This document shows positions 1 to 9,865 of a stretch of 64,000 nt of DNA, piece after piece. Positions within the stretch are counted from its first letter, which is position 1, and each line of letters begins with the position of its first letter. Origin of the DNA: Pogostemon cablin (taxonomy: Eukaryota; Streptophyta; Magnoliopsida; Lamiales; Lamiaceae); NCBI GenBank assembly GCA_023678885.1, contig CM042975.1, positions 29,305,405 to 29,369,404 on the forward strand. The letters run 5' to 3'. The position numbers and the translations under genes were made by a program. Under the pieces are notes generated by a model. That model worked only from the letters and a program-made list of their open reading frames with translations, was not told the origin of the DNA and ran no database searches.

Positions 1-484
1 TTGTTTCTAAGATGGATGCAGGGCTGTTTTCGCGACGAATCTTGCGTCTGAATGACGAAATACACATATATATACGTTGCTGAATCGAACAGGCGTCGTC
101 TGGGCCAGAACTGGGCCGCTCGGCTAGCCGCTCGGCTCGAGCTGGGTCCTGACCCGGCCGAGCGGCCTGCCCTCGAACTTGCCACGTCACTGGGGTCCAA
201 GTGGGACCCCACTCGGCGCTGTTTACCGCCGCTCGGCACCCAGCTCGGCTCGAGCGGCTCGCCGAGCTGCTCCCGAGCTGGGCCGTTCCGGGTCTGTTTT
301 GCTCCTCTTCCGATCCTGCCCTGTTTTACCCTGTTTCCTGCCTTCGAAACTCACAAAAACACCTTAATAGCCTTAAAATCGTGTAAATACTTAAACATAC
401 ACAATTCCATGCAAAAACGATCAATTTCCTAAGCAAAATGGTGTAATGTGCACACATAAAATGCGTGAAATTCCACTCTCAACA
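1..484 (-). repeat. 3' LTR of element A (partial, cut by window start)
   Basis: Identical or nearly so to 6652-7135. It includes the GC-rich palindrome array at about 115-294. Short frames here (for example 52-432) are by-products of GC-rich LTR sequence and are repeated in the other LTR. Confidence 0.92.
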
Positions 485-498
485 AACCCCCAAACTTA
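485..498 (-). other. Polypurine tract of element A
   Basis: In sense orientation TAAGTTTGGGGGTT directly precedes the TGTTGAGAG start of the 3' LTR. This is the usual plus-strand DNA primer site and fixes both the orientation and the LTR boundary. Confidence 0.85.
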
Positions 499-500
499 CC

Positions 501-522
501 TGTTGCTCGTCCCGAGGCAACA
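501..522 (-). other. Hairpin adjacent to the polypurine tract
   Basis: The arms GTTG-CTCG and CGAG-(G)-CAAC surround a TCC loop, 3 bases inside the polypurine tract. Element C has the equivalent at 61499-61518 with GTTGTTCG pairing CGAACAAC. A C-G pair in A is replaced by T-A in C, so pairing is kept while sequence changes. Confidence 0.6.
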
Positions 523-1090
523 ACATCAAAAACCAATAGATTAACTGAGAGGAAATTTCACAGCAGAAAACATTCAAGACAATATAGCAATTTAAATATC
601 ATACTTTGGATACAAGATAACCATCCATTTAAAAACATACAATTCAAATCAACTAATTCACCTTTTCGGAATGCTCATTCACCCATTCTCACGGGTAGTA
701 TTTACGCTCAACACTCAAGTGCGAGATATACACTTTAGGGTATGGTGTTTTCACTCATAATCAATCCAAACACACGCGTAACCATAAGCTTGGCAATCAT
801 CTCAACTCTCGACTAAAGGAATAATTTCGACAATAGGATCACAAAGGTCTTGCATTAGGTTGTAATGTTGGCTCTTTGGTAAAGGTAGGGAGTATATGGA
901 TAAGGTGACTCAATCACTAGTAGAGAATCAAAGAAGACTTACAGCTTTTCAACAAACAGTTTAACTTTCTTCTTTCTTCTTCAACGCTCTTCAATGCTTC
1001 TTGCAATTTGATTCCTCCTTCACTTTTGAACACCACATCCTTACTTGAAATTTCTTTTTCTTCTTCCCTCTTTTCTTTTTTTTTCTAAAT

Positions 1091-1149
1091 AAGGGTACCA
1101 GTTTCAGGCACTACCCTTTTCATGGGGTACCAGTTTCGGGCACTACCCC
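1091..1149 (-). other. Tandem covarying hairpins in the 3' region of element A
   Basis: There are two hairpins, at 1091-1118 and 1124-1149. On the plus strand the outer stems are AAGGGTA/TACCCTT and GGGGTA/TACCCC, the inner stem is CC/GG, and each has a one-sided CAC bulge (GUG in sense RNA). Element C carries three more copies with different but still paired stems. The function is unknown. Confidence 0.65.
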
Positions 1150-1937
1150 TTTATGCAACAATTTAACCACTCTCTTCAACAAATTTCATCACTTCCAACT
1201 TATTCTCCTTTTATGTTTCTTCACAAGACACCAAATTGACTCCTTCAACTCTCTACTAGGTAGGGATTTTTAAAGGCTAGCAAAAGGGATCAATTGGCTA
1301 ATCACGTAGGCTTCCAACAAATAAGGCTTTTAGGCTCAAAAGGGTTGACTACGGATATTTCATTAGGTAGAAAAATAATATGGCTAGTGACTAATAAAAA
1401 AAACAAAGATGGCCTAAGATCATTTTCTATTGTCTAGTCAAACACGTAGCTTCAAGCAAGATACAAAGCCAAGTTCTAGAATACGTGCGTATGAACGATA
1501 CTCACAAGAATAAACTGAATCATGCAATTTGTCATGATTGTAAAAGGCTCAAAATCTCACATGGCTATACGAATGAACGAGCACTCCTAATTAAGCTACA
1601 TAGCTAATCTTCCTTGCACATTATCAAATTTCAAGCATCTCAATATCAAAGCACAATCTCAAACTGCTTCTCAACAATCACACATATAATCAAGTGCCAA
1701 GAAAAATCAGAAAAATCATCCTAGAGAACCATAAATCGACTACACCGACACTAGGATTAACACAAAACAAACAATAAACACCACAAAACACGAAACCTGA
1801 AAAATCGCAAAAAATCGAACCCTCAATATTCTCAAATAAATCAAAAATATTAAGAATCCGCAAAAAAATCGACTCTCCAAGCAACAACACAATGCAAAAA
1901 TTTTACTTCGGTACTACAAGACAAGGTATGTACGTAA

Positions 1938-1953
1938 CCTCCCCCCAAACTTA
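1938..1953 (-). other. Internal polypurine-like tract of element A
   Basis: In sense orientation this reads TAAGTTTGGGGGGAGG, nearly the same as the terminal tract, but about 1.45 kb upstream of the 3' LTR. Element C has the same arrangement at 63167-63182. Confidence 0.55.
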
Positions 1954-2126
1954 GATTAAACGAAGTAAGAAACTAAGTTTGCAAAGAAGTATATACCGCA
2001 GTCAAGCAATACCTAATAAAACTCCTACACCAACACAGACATATAAAAGCAATAAAACGGAAGGGACAGCCCCCAACAAGCGCTCATGTTTAACGTCGAA
2101 GAGTCACGACGGATACCTCTTTTTAA

Positions 2127-5100
2127 CTACTGGATCGGAGGACAGTCTTTTCGCATCCTTACTTTCAAGTACTTCTTCCCTCTCTTATTCTCTACTCCAA
2201 CCACCTTACCTTTCTTTGTCACTGAAACAGGACTCTTTAAATTCTTTTCCTCCCATGACTGGCTTGGTTCCTTCTTGTCAATCTTCCATTCTGTTGTAGG
2301 CTCACCCTGTGTAGCAAAACAAGGATCAAACAAGTTAGAAATTATAACACCAATATAAGAAAAAAAATCGGGAGGTATGTTCGGAGGCTTCAAATATGGA
2401 TCATCCATTGTTCCTGCAACCAAAAGATTATCAAATATCACATTAGAGTTAGTAGTAGGAAAAGTAAGAGATACGCCTGGTCCTGCGATCTCCTCTACCA
2501 CTTCAACTCTTTGGCTCTCATGCTTCTCTTCCTTAGCAGCAGGCTGCATCTCCTCTTTAACAGTGGACTTCTTATTCTGATTCACTATGTCAGCAGTGGT
2601 CTTTCTTATCTGTTCATCCCTTGCATCACCTAATGCAAGTAACTTCTCAAGATAGTCAATACATGCATCATTGGACAAACTCTCAAACTCTGCATCAGGT
2701 AGGGTGAAGTCCTCTACTACTTCCACAGACTTGCAGTGCTGCTGATCTGTAGGCCACTGCATCTCCTTATTCAAAGAAAAGACAATCTCCTTATCATTAG
2801 CCCTCAGCCTCAACTCTCCTTTGAACACATCTATTAGAGCTCTCCCAGTTGCAAGGAATGGACGCCCCAAGATCAGAGGCGCACCATCCTTTTCATCCTC
2901 CATGTCAAGTACAAGGAAATCCACAGGAAAAGTCAAATTCGATACCTTCACTAGCACATCTTCAATCACTCCCTCGGGGTATGTCAACGACCGATCTGCT
3001 AACTGTAGGGCAACAGACGCAGGTTTCAACTCCCCCAAACTAAGCTTCTTGAACACTGATAAAGACATCAAATTTATACTGGCTCCTAAATCACACAGTG
3101 CTCTCCTAGATGGCCCTTTTCCAATCTCACAGGGAATGATGAAGCTCCCTGGATCCTTCAATTTTTCTGGAAGCTTTTTCTGAATAATGGAGCTGCAGTT
3201 CTCTGTCAAATTCACTGTCTCCACACTGTTAAGCTTCCTCTTTCTGGAGATAAGTTCCTTGATGAACCTTGAATAATGTGGCATCTCTTCCAATGCTTCC
3301 GAGAAAGGAATAGTGACTTGGACATCCCTCATAACATCAGCGAACTTACGAAACTTCTCATCAAGGCTCTTCGACAAGAATCTCTGAGGGAAAGGAATTG
3401 GTACCTTTGTTATCGGAAGTCCCAAACTATCTTTCTCGAATACCTGTTCCGCTTCTCTCAGTTTCTTCGCTCTCTGCCACTTTTTATCAGAAATTTCTAG
3501 ATCAGATTGACTCTGTACAGAATTCGGACACGCAGAAAACCCCGGAGGACAGCTCGTCGGCTCGCTCGAGCCGAGCCATGGACAAACTGAGCCGAGCAGG
3601 GTTCCAACTGAACCGGAGGGACCTTCTGAATCGTCTGGTGGGCCACTCGGCGGTGATTGAGCCCGCTCGGCAGGTTGCTCGGCCCGAGCGGGTGGCCGAG
3701 TGGCGTCTTTTCTGTTCTGCTCCGCCCCTGTTTCGTTCTGCTTCTGTTCTGCTTCATGCTGTACAAGTTCTGTTACATCCTGCATCAGTGTTGTACCTTT
3801 ATACTGCTTCCCGGACCTCAAAGTGATCGCATTTGCAGTCTCCTTCGGGTTTATTTCTGTATCTGAAGGAAACTTCCCCTTCTGAAATTGCACTTGCTGC
3901 TGATTTACTGTAGTGGAGATCTGCCCTATGTTATATGACAAACTCTTCAACTGCTTGTTCACTTCCTCATTCTGCTTTGTCATATTCGCGTCCATGAGAA
4001 CAATGCAATTGTTAATCTTGTCAATATCTCCGTCAGTCTTCTTCATATACCTGGCCAACACATCATCAATACTGGACTTCCCTTCTTCAGTTTTAGCGCC
4101 ATGATCAAAATTAGGAGGATATGGAACAGCATTATTCGGATTTGAATAAGAGAAGTTCTCATGCCTCTGATTCTGCCAATTGCCTCCTTGATTATTAGGA
4201 TCTCCCCCTTGGATATTCCTCTGGTTAGAATTACCTTGAGGGTACCTATTTCCTTGCCAATTTTGAGGAGCTCTCGAACCTTGAAGACTCTGCCCCATAG
4301 CCCAATTAGCATCCTCGACCTCTTGAAGGTTCATCACTACATCATCACTAGCAGACCCTCGGTTGCCTCCCCCATTATTACCTGATATCAGAGTAATCAG
4401 GTTCTTATTCATCTGTTCCAATTGAGCGACAACCTTATCATTCTTATCAGCTTCAGAAAATTTCTCTTCAACCTTTGCAACTTTACCAAGTATGTAAGTC
4501 CCTCGGATCCTCTCAGATGGCCAATCCCTTGAGTTCAAAGAGATATCATCAAACAATTTCTCTACTGCATTGGATGTCTTGCCAAAAATTGTTCCTCCAG
4601 CAGAAGCATCAACCAACACTCTCGATTCGTTGTCAAGGCCATTATAGAAGACACTGATGAGTTGAGACTTTTTGAATCCATGCTGAGGGCATCTCCTCAA
4701 CGCATCAGTAAACCTTTCCCAAGCCTCTCCAAACGACTCATCTCTCCGCTGCTTGAATTGATTGATCTCCTGTTTCAGTAAAAGAACCTTTCCTGGTGGC
4801 ATAAATCGATCCACGAACAACTGCTGCAACTCAGTCCAGTTTGAGCAACTGTCTCCCTTTAGCTTATCATACCACTCCCTTGCCTTATCAACCAATGAAA
4901 ACTGAAAAAGCCTCATCTTCCATCTATCATTAGTAGCATCAGCAGCTTTCACTGTATCCATGTAGCTGTTGAAACGCTTAAGATGGCCATAGGGCTCATC
5001 AAAAACGCCTCCGGCAAAGGGGTTTTTCTCCACCATATGAATCAGGGCTGGCCTTATGTCGTTCGTTTCATCAGCTTGAATGGCTCCAACTACGCCTGAT

Positions 5101-5366
5101 CCTCCTAGATTGGTGGACTTGAATGTCTCCCGGATGACGATGTCATCCTCATCGACTCTTTCTCCCATTGATGTTGTTTCAGATTCTGTCTCAGATTCTG
5201 ATTCAAACTCCGATTCAGCCTCTTCTAGGATAGCCTGATTCTCAATCTGCACTTCTTCCTCCTCTAAGATTGCTTTAGGAGGTGCTTTGGTATTCTTTGA
5301 TTTTACTCTTCTTTTTCTCGCAGAAGCTTCAATTTCCGGATCAAATTCAAGATCTTGTGCTCTCGT
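2127..5366 (-). CDS. Gag-protease polyprotein of element A
   Basis: One open frame of about 1,080 codons. The N-terminal region is basic and includes DPEIEASARKRR, comparable to LEIEKTARQRKR in element B. A Ty3-type retrotransposon gag domain follows (AREWYDKL, FMPPGKVLLLKQEINQF, EAWERFTDALRRCPQH). Next is a glutamine-, glycine- and asparagine-rich stretch with no CCHC knuckle, then a proline-rich linker (3548-3708), then a retropepsin-like domain with CDLGASINLMSLSVFKKL and ILGRPFLATG. In this clade DLGA stands for the usual DTGA/DSGA active site. The frame ends after the protease. No ATG lies in the open part: the first usable codon downstream is GTG at 5252, and an in-frame TAG at 5367-5369 closes it upstream, so the true start is probably lost. 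A +1 change near 5367 would explain this. Confidence 0.85.
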   Translation of the reverse strand, partial: TRAQDLEFDPEIEASARKRRVKSKNTKAPPKAILEEEEVQIENQAILEEAESEFESESETESETTSMGERVDEDDIVIRETFKSTNLGGSGVVGAIQADETNDIRPALIHMVEKNPFAGGVFDEPYGHLKRFNSYMDTVKAADATNDRWKMRLFQFSLVDKAREWYDKLKGDSCSNWTELQQLFVDRFMPPGKVLLLKQEINQFKQRRDESFGEAWERFTDALRRCPQHGFKKSQLISVFYNGLDNESRVLVDASAGGTIFGKTSNAVEKLFDDISLNSRDWPSERIRGTYILGKVAKVEEKFSEADKNDKVVAQLEQMNKNLITLISGNNGGGNRGSASDDVVMNLQEVEDANWAMGQSLQGSRAPQNWQGNRYPQGNSNQRNIQGGDPNNQGGNWQNQRHENFSYSNPNNAVPYPPNFDHGAKTEEGKSSIDDVLARYMKKTDGDIDKINNCIVLMDANMTKQNEEVNKQLKSLSYNIGQISTTVNQQQVQFQKGKFPSDTEINPKETANAITLRSGKQYKGTTLMQDVTELVQHEAEQKQNETGAEQNRKDATRPPARAEQPAERAQSPPSGPPDDSEGPSGSVGTLLGSVCPWLGSSEPTSCPPGFSACPNSVQSQSDLEISDKKWQRAKKLREAEQVFEKDSLGLPITKVPIPFPQRFLSKSLDEKFRKFADVMRDVQVTIPFSEALEEMPHYSRFIKELISRKRKLNSVETVNLTENCSSIIQKKLPEKLKDPGSFIIPCEIGKGPSRRALCDLGASINLMSLSVFKKLSLGELKPASVALQLADRSLTYPEGVIEDVLVKVSNLTFPVDFLVLDMEDEKDGAPLILGRPFLATGRALIDVFKGELRLRANDKEIVFSLNKEMQWPTDQQHCKSVEVVEDFTLPDAEFESLSNDACIDYLEKLLALGDARDEQIRKTTADIVNQNKKSTVKEEMQPAAKEEKHESQRVEVVEEIAGPGVSLTFPTTNSNVIFDNLLVAGTMDDPYLKPPNIPPDFFSYIGVIISNLFDPCFATQGEPTTEWKIDKKEPSQSWEEKNLKSPVSVTKKGKVVGVENKRGKKYLKVRMRKDCPPIQ
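3548..3708 (-). repeat. GC-rich CTCGGC/CTCGAG palindrome block inside gag-protease
   Basis: A block of repeated GCTCGG, CCGAGC and CTCGAG words interrupts the gag-protease linker without breaking the frame. It encodes a Pro/Ala/Ser/Gly-rich stretch. The same word family fills part of this element's LTRs (115-294 and 6766-6945), which suggests internal spread or template switching. Confidence 0.7.
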
Positions 5367-5479
5367 CTATGACCTAGTGTGCATGCAACTTCAAGAAAAA
5401 TCCAAAGAAAAACAATTAAATCCCAAAGAAAATATTCTAATTAACTAAGTAATAAAAGAAAATAAATAATTAAAACTGT

Positions 5480-5497
5480 CCCCGGCAACGGCGCCAA
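5480..5497 (-). other. Primer-binding site of element A (tRNA-Asp type)
   Basis: The sense sequence TGGCGCCGTTGCCGGGGA is complementary to the 3' end of plant tRNA-Asp including CCA. It lies 6 bases inside the 5' LTR. Confidence 0.92.
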
Positions 5498-5503
5498 AAA
5501 CTT

Positions 5504-7135
5504 GATAGGCTTTTTCTACGCACTATAATTTAATCCTCAAGTGTAAGGATATCAATTGTAGCATCAAGCACCCAAGTTAAATTATCGATCCCACTGAGAC
5601 AGCTAATTATTTATTTTACTATTAATTACTAATTAATCAGAATTGAGTAACCAATATTCAGGGTATTGTAGTGAATTAATTATCTAAATTACTGAAATAA
5701 TAAATAACTGAATTATTAAAAAGCAATAAAAATAAAAGTAAGTTTCTAATCAAGAGATAACGAACAGTTCTAAGGTATCAGGTAGAGACCAATTAATTTG
5801 GGTTATTAGACTTACGATTGTTCATTCATGCAGTTTTACTGAAAATACACCACATATCCCTGTTATCCCACCGAATATGATTCGATTCAAAGCTAACAGT
5901 CTAATCTGGTTTAAATCCTAAGGTGCGCAAATATTACCAAGCCTTATTCCTAGATACTAATCAAAGCAAGCAACAATACCTCCGGATGGTAAGCCTGACT
6001 AACAAGATATTTTCTGGAATTACTACAAGGTTCTATTCACTTCCTACTTGATTGTCTAATTGCATTGTTCCACTAAACAAATCAAGTATTTGATTAACCA
6101 GTTCATGAAATTAAAGTGCTTATAGCGGAGCTACTCTAATCTCTAACAGATAGACAATACCAATCATGAACGCACACAAGCTAACACAATAATCCAAGCA
6201 TTATAGCGGATGTCATGAATGTATTATGAAGACGTTACGAAGCAGAAAAACATGTCTTAGTAAAATAAGTAAAATCAAAAGCTCAACTGCATAAAATCCC
6301 AATCTTTGGTCTAAATCCCCAAATCAATTAAATCAATCCATCAAACCCTAGAACTGTATAGGAAATTAGCCCATGAGATTACAAGCAATCCTCATGGCTA
6401 AGCAATTCATAACAATAATCAAAGTAATAGAAAGGAATAGATAAGAATTGTGAAACCCTAGTGTAGGAGCAATCTCACGTTCCTTCTCCGTCTCTTCAAT
6501 TGCTTGATTCTCCCTCGATTAGCACTTGGAACCCTTGTGGAATTGGATGGATGGTGAAATCAGGTTGTAATCTGATATGGGTGTGATAGGAGTGTGGATT
6601 GATGATGGTTTATGGCTGGGCTCTCTCCGATTAACGTCTCGATCTCCCTAATTGTTTCTAAGATGGATGCAGGGCTGTTTTCGCGACGAATCTTGCGTCT
6701 GAATGACGAAATACACATATATATACGTTGCTGAATCGAACAGGCGTCGTCTGGGCCAGAACTGGGCCGCTCGGCTAGCCGCTCGGCTCGAGCTGGGTCC
6801 TGACCCGGCCGAGCGGCCTGCCCTCGAACTTGCCACGTCACTGGGGTCCAAGTGGGACCCCACTCGGCGCTGTTTACCGCCGCTCGGCACCCAGCTCGGC
6901 TCGAGCGGCTCGCCGAGCTGCTCCCGAGCTGGGCCGTTCCGGGTCTGTTTTGCTCCTCTTCCGATCCTGCCCTGTTTTACCCTGTTTCCTGCCTTCGAAA
7001 CTCACAAAAACACCTTAATAGCCTTAAAATCGTGTAAATACTTAAACATACACAATTCCATGCAAAAACGATCAATTTCCTAAGCAAAATGGTGTAATGT
7101 GCACACATAAAATGCGTGAAATTCCACTCTCAACA
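5504..7135 (-). repeat. 5' LTR of element A
   Basis: About 1,632 bp, bounded by TGTTGAGAG and CCTATCA in sense orientation and followed by the primer-binding site. The last 484 bp match the partial 3' LTR at 1-484. It contains the palindrome-rich block at 6766-6945. Confidence 0.9.
6766..6945. repeat. CTCGGC/CTCGAG palindrome array in LTR A
   Basis: A dense, imperfect run of GCTCGG, GGCTCGAGC, GCCGAGC and CCCGAGC words in an otherwise AT-rich LTR. The copy in the left LTR is at 115-294. Confidence 0.8.
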
Positions 7136-7177
7136 CGTGCAAAAAACAAATGGTGCACTTTGACCGGACAGAGGGAG
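7136..7177. mobile_element. Stowaway MITE, right-end fragment
   Basis: Reading inward from the right, this starts CTCCCTCTGTCCGGTCAAAG and is followed by TA, the Tc1/mariner target site. It is cut exactly at the end of LTR A, so element A probably inserted into this MITE. Confidence 0.65.
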
Positions 7178-7450
7178 TAATAATATTCAAATCAAATCAC
7201 ATCGAATGGCTTACAAAGCCGGCTGTTAAAAACTAAAACCAAGTTTAGCCAAACCAAACATAGCCATAGTTTCCAAATTGAAGCTTGCACATAGAGTTAA
7301 TATCGTTTTCATCCTAATAATTATTGTCAAATCCAATTTTTATCCTTTTTAACTTTTAACTTTTTCAAAAAAAATTTTAATCCTTTAACTTTTTATTTGT
7401 TCAATCTAAGTCATTTTGAAAAAAATTTGCAAAACTTATTAAAAATAATA
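7178..7450. other. AT-rich intergenic sequence
   Basis: I see no coding or RNA gene here. Confidence 0.6.
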
Positions 7451-7744
7451 CTCCCCCGCTTCACAATAAACTTCACACCTTCTATTTTCGTCCATCCCAC
7501 AATAATTTGCACCACCCATAAAAGGAAATATCACATTAATTCCTAACTTCAAAAGTTCATCTTAACTACAAATTTAAGACTCTCACCTAATACACATAAC
7601 ATACTACATAACATACTTTATAATTTATTTATCACCTAAAAATACTACAATAACCTCCAAAAGTCAATAAAGTTGATCAAACAACAACTTTTTTTAAACT
7701 TCGTATCTACAGTAACGGTGCAAGTTACTTCGGGACGGAGGGAG
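7451..7744. mobile_element. Stowaway MITE (Tc1/mariner), complete
   Basis: A 294-bp non-coding element with terminal inverted repeats of the CTCCCTCCGTCCC type, flanked on both sides by TA (7449-7450 and 7745-7746). The right terminus read inward (CTCCCTCCGTCCCGAAG..., then TTGCACCGTTACTGTA) matches the left end of the mariner element at 48414, so the two belong to one transposition family. Confidence 0.85.
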
Positions 7745-7854
7745 TACAAAATAATTAAAATTGAAAAGGTTAATCAAAAGAATCAATATTGAATTTAACC
7801 AAATTAAATGATTAAAATTGAAATATTCTCCTTGCACACCATCTTTAGTTTAAC

Positions 7855-8030
7855 ACTCCCTCCGTCCCAAAAACAAGTTCTCGATTACTGTAAATACGGA
7901 ATTTAAAAAAAAATTACCTTTTGGTTTACTTTTATGGTAGTTTGGTATTTTTAGGTAATAAATAAATTATAAAATAACCGTGAGTCGTAAAAGGGTGACA
8001 ATTTTGAAATTAAAGTGTGTTGTGAGTTAT
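7855..8030. mobile_element. Stowaway MITE, left-end partial copy
   Basis: Starts CTCCCTCCGTCCC, then GATTACTGTAAATACGGA and TATTTTTAGGTAATAAATAAATT, matching the inner part of the MITE at 7451-7744 read in reverse. No right end is visible. Confidence 0.6.
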
Positions 8031-8039
8031 TGATGACCA

Positions 8040-8417
8040 GTGTACTGGCTACCTCTGTGTAGTCATCATCTTGTTGTGCTCCGCCCGAGAGCTTCATCAG
8101 CTCCTTCCTCTTCCAGCAGGAAGTCGAGCAACAGAACGAAATCAAAGAAAGGAAAAGTATGCAGCAAAGGTGCCTCACGTGCTAATTCTCTTTCACCTTC
8201 TTGTATGGACTGCAATACCCAGCTGTCCATTCTCAATCCTTCTCCGGCAGCCGCCACAGTTGAGGAGATCGGCAGAGAGGACGATGCTTCTACACACAGT
8301 GGGTCAACACCAAACAAAATGGAGAATCAGATGATGGAGAATTTGGCAGAAAATTTTCAGCAGATTGCTACAGCGAAAGTAAATCTGGCGTTATCTCCTC
8401 CCCAAAAAATATTTTGA
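8040..8417 (+). other. Unrecognised open frame, possible gene fragment
   Basis: A 126-codon frame rich in Ser, Lys and Asn that I do not recognise. It has no clear domain, and an overlapping frame is open on the other strand. It lies between a partial MITE and the Mutator element and could be a remnant of a host or element gene. Its coding status is doubtful. Confidence 0.2.
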
Positions 8418-8550
8418 ATTTGCAGCCACTTTCTGCTTTGGAAATAGTGGCCAAAAGTACAAAAAAAGTTGGTGAAGCAGGCCGCTCTTCCCAAACAACT
8501 CATTTAGAGCAGCCACAAGTAGACACGTACCCCTTTTATCCAATAATTCA

Positions 8551-8559
8551 AATTTTATA
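8551..8559. repeat. Target-site duplication of the Mutator-like element (left)
   Basis: AATTTTATA; the identical 9 bases occur at 12538-12546 on the other side of the element. Nine bases is the size typical of Mutator elements. Confidence 0.85.
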
Positions 8560-9154
8560 GTGAAAATGACAAAAAGTAGCTACTATTACTTAAAAGTAAT
8601 TTTAAGTGGCCACATGTGTTATATACAATTTATTCTAGCTATTTTTAATGGAATTGACCAAAATACCATTGAGAGGGACCCACTTTTCATGTGTTTGAGG
8701 AATCAAATTCCTCACTTTTTTTGACTAAAAATACAGTAGAGGAATCCGATTCCTCTCTATTTTTGTAAAAAGTGTCAAAGTACAACTATGTAGGCATGTG
8801 CTCCCTCATATGCCTACAAAAAATTAGGTATATATATAATGGCGGTCCAACCATCGTGTTGCATCATACACATATATTCATTTCATTTTTCAAGTTTTTG
8901 TTCGAGGTTTCAGCATTTGGGGAGCAACTATTTTTTCTAGTTCTTTAGAGGTGTGAGAATTTGGGGAGCAGTAAGGTATGTTTTTAAACTTGTTTTAAAA
9001 GCTATGAATTCATTAATTTGATTATTTTTACATGTCTCAGGAGTGTATATTATTTATTCAACGTTTTATAATAGAAATAATAGATTGCCGAATAGAGTAA
9101 GTGGACTATAAAATGTTTCCACATTAAATTTTTTCATATTTTTAAATAAGAAAC

Positions 9155-9715
9155 AAGTAGGTCGAATAGAACATGATTTGTAGGCCGATTAGAACAACTA
9201 TGTATGCCGAATATCAAAAACGTTGGCTGAATAGGTAAAAAAAATTATCTCTTATTTTAAAAAATATAAGTAGGCCGAATAGAACAACATTTGTAGGCCG
9301 AATAGGCAAACTTTCTTGGCCGAATAGAAGAGACGTCGGCCGAATAAGATAAAAATATATCCACATGAAATTTTGTCATTTTTTCAAAAAAGTATAAGTA
9401 GGCCGAATAGAACAAGTATTGTAGGCCGAATAGAACAGTCTTATGGGCCGAATACAAGAAACGTAGGCCGAATAAAAGATCTAAAATTTTTCACATTTAA
9501 TTTTTATCTTTAAGAAACATGTAGGCCTAATAGAGCAATATTGTTAGGCCGAATAGAACAACCTCATAGGCCAAATAAAAGAAACGTAGGCCGAATAGAA
9601 GAAAACATACTGAGATTTTTAAAGGCATCTCAAGGTAGGCCGAATAGTGAAACAGTGTTGGGCCGAATACAATAATTCATTGGCCGAATAGAGTACAATA
9701 TTGGACGAATAGAAT
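9155..9715 (+). repeat. Left subterminal array of GGCCGAATAGAAC repeats
   Basis: About 20 copies of a 13-17 base unit (consensus TAGGCCGAATAGAAC), irregularly spaced with AT-rich spacers. The same unit in reverse complement fills 11020-11795. Confidence 0.9.
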
Positions 9716-9865
9716 AGTTGCAATTAATTTTCTAATGTTTTAATGTTGTCGTCATTTATATTTTCTTGAAAAAATGTGCAGATGAGCTATAAAACAGCTG
9801 GGATGAGTTGAGGTGGATATTGGGATGGGTTACTATACAAAGATGGACATGTTCGGTTATTATAC

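Larger units (their letters stand above)
499..2126 (-). other. Long non-coding 3' region of element A
   Basis: There is no supported gene in these 1.6 kb between the gag-protease stop and the polypurine tract. The region is clearly related in order and sequence to 61493-63258 of element C, so it is a conserved non-coding module. It contains a hairpin next to the polypurine tract (501-522), two tandem covarying hairpins (1091-1149) and a second polypurine-like tract (1938-1953). Athila elements can carry an env-like gene in this position; none is visible here. Confidence 0.7.
1..7135 (-). mobile_element. Ty3/gypsy LTR retrotransposon A (Athila-like, non-autonomous)
   Basis: A minus-strand LTR retrotransposon whose 3' end runs off the left window edge. 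Bases 1-484 repeat at 6652-7135 with a constant offset of 6651, marking the two LTRs. Inside lie, in sense order, a primer-binding site matching the 3' end of tRNA-Asp, one long gag-protease frame, a long non-coding 3' region and a polypurine tract. I see no reverse transcriptase, RNase H or integrase anywhere in the 5-kb interior, so the element should depend on partners for replication. The right LTR starts TGTTGAGAG and ends CCTATCA in sense orientation (TG...CA). The right flank begins CGTGC; the matching target duplication lies outside the window. Confidence 0.9.

Noticed and set aside
52..432. 126-codon frame in LTR A, duplicated at 6703-7083
   Set aside because: It lies in the GC-rich LTR block and repeats only because the LTRs repeat. 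No coding signature.
2821..4657. Several plus-strand frames opposite gag-protease A
   Set aside because: Shadows of the minus-strand polyprotein with no features of their own.
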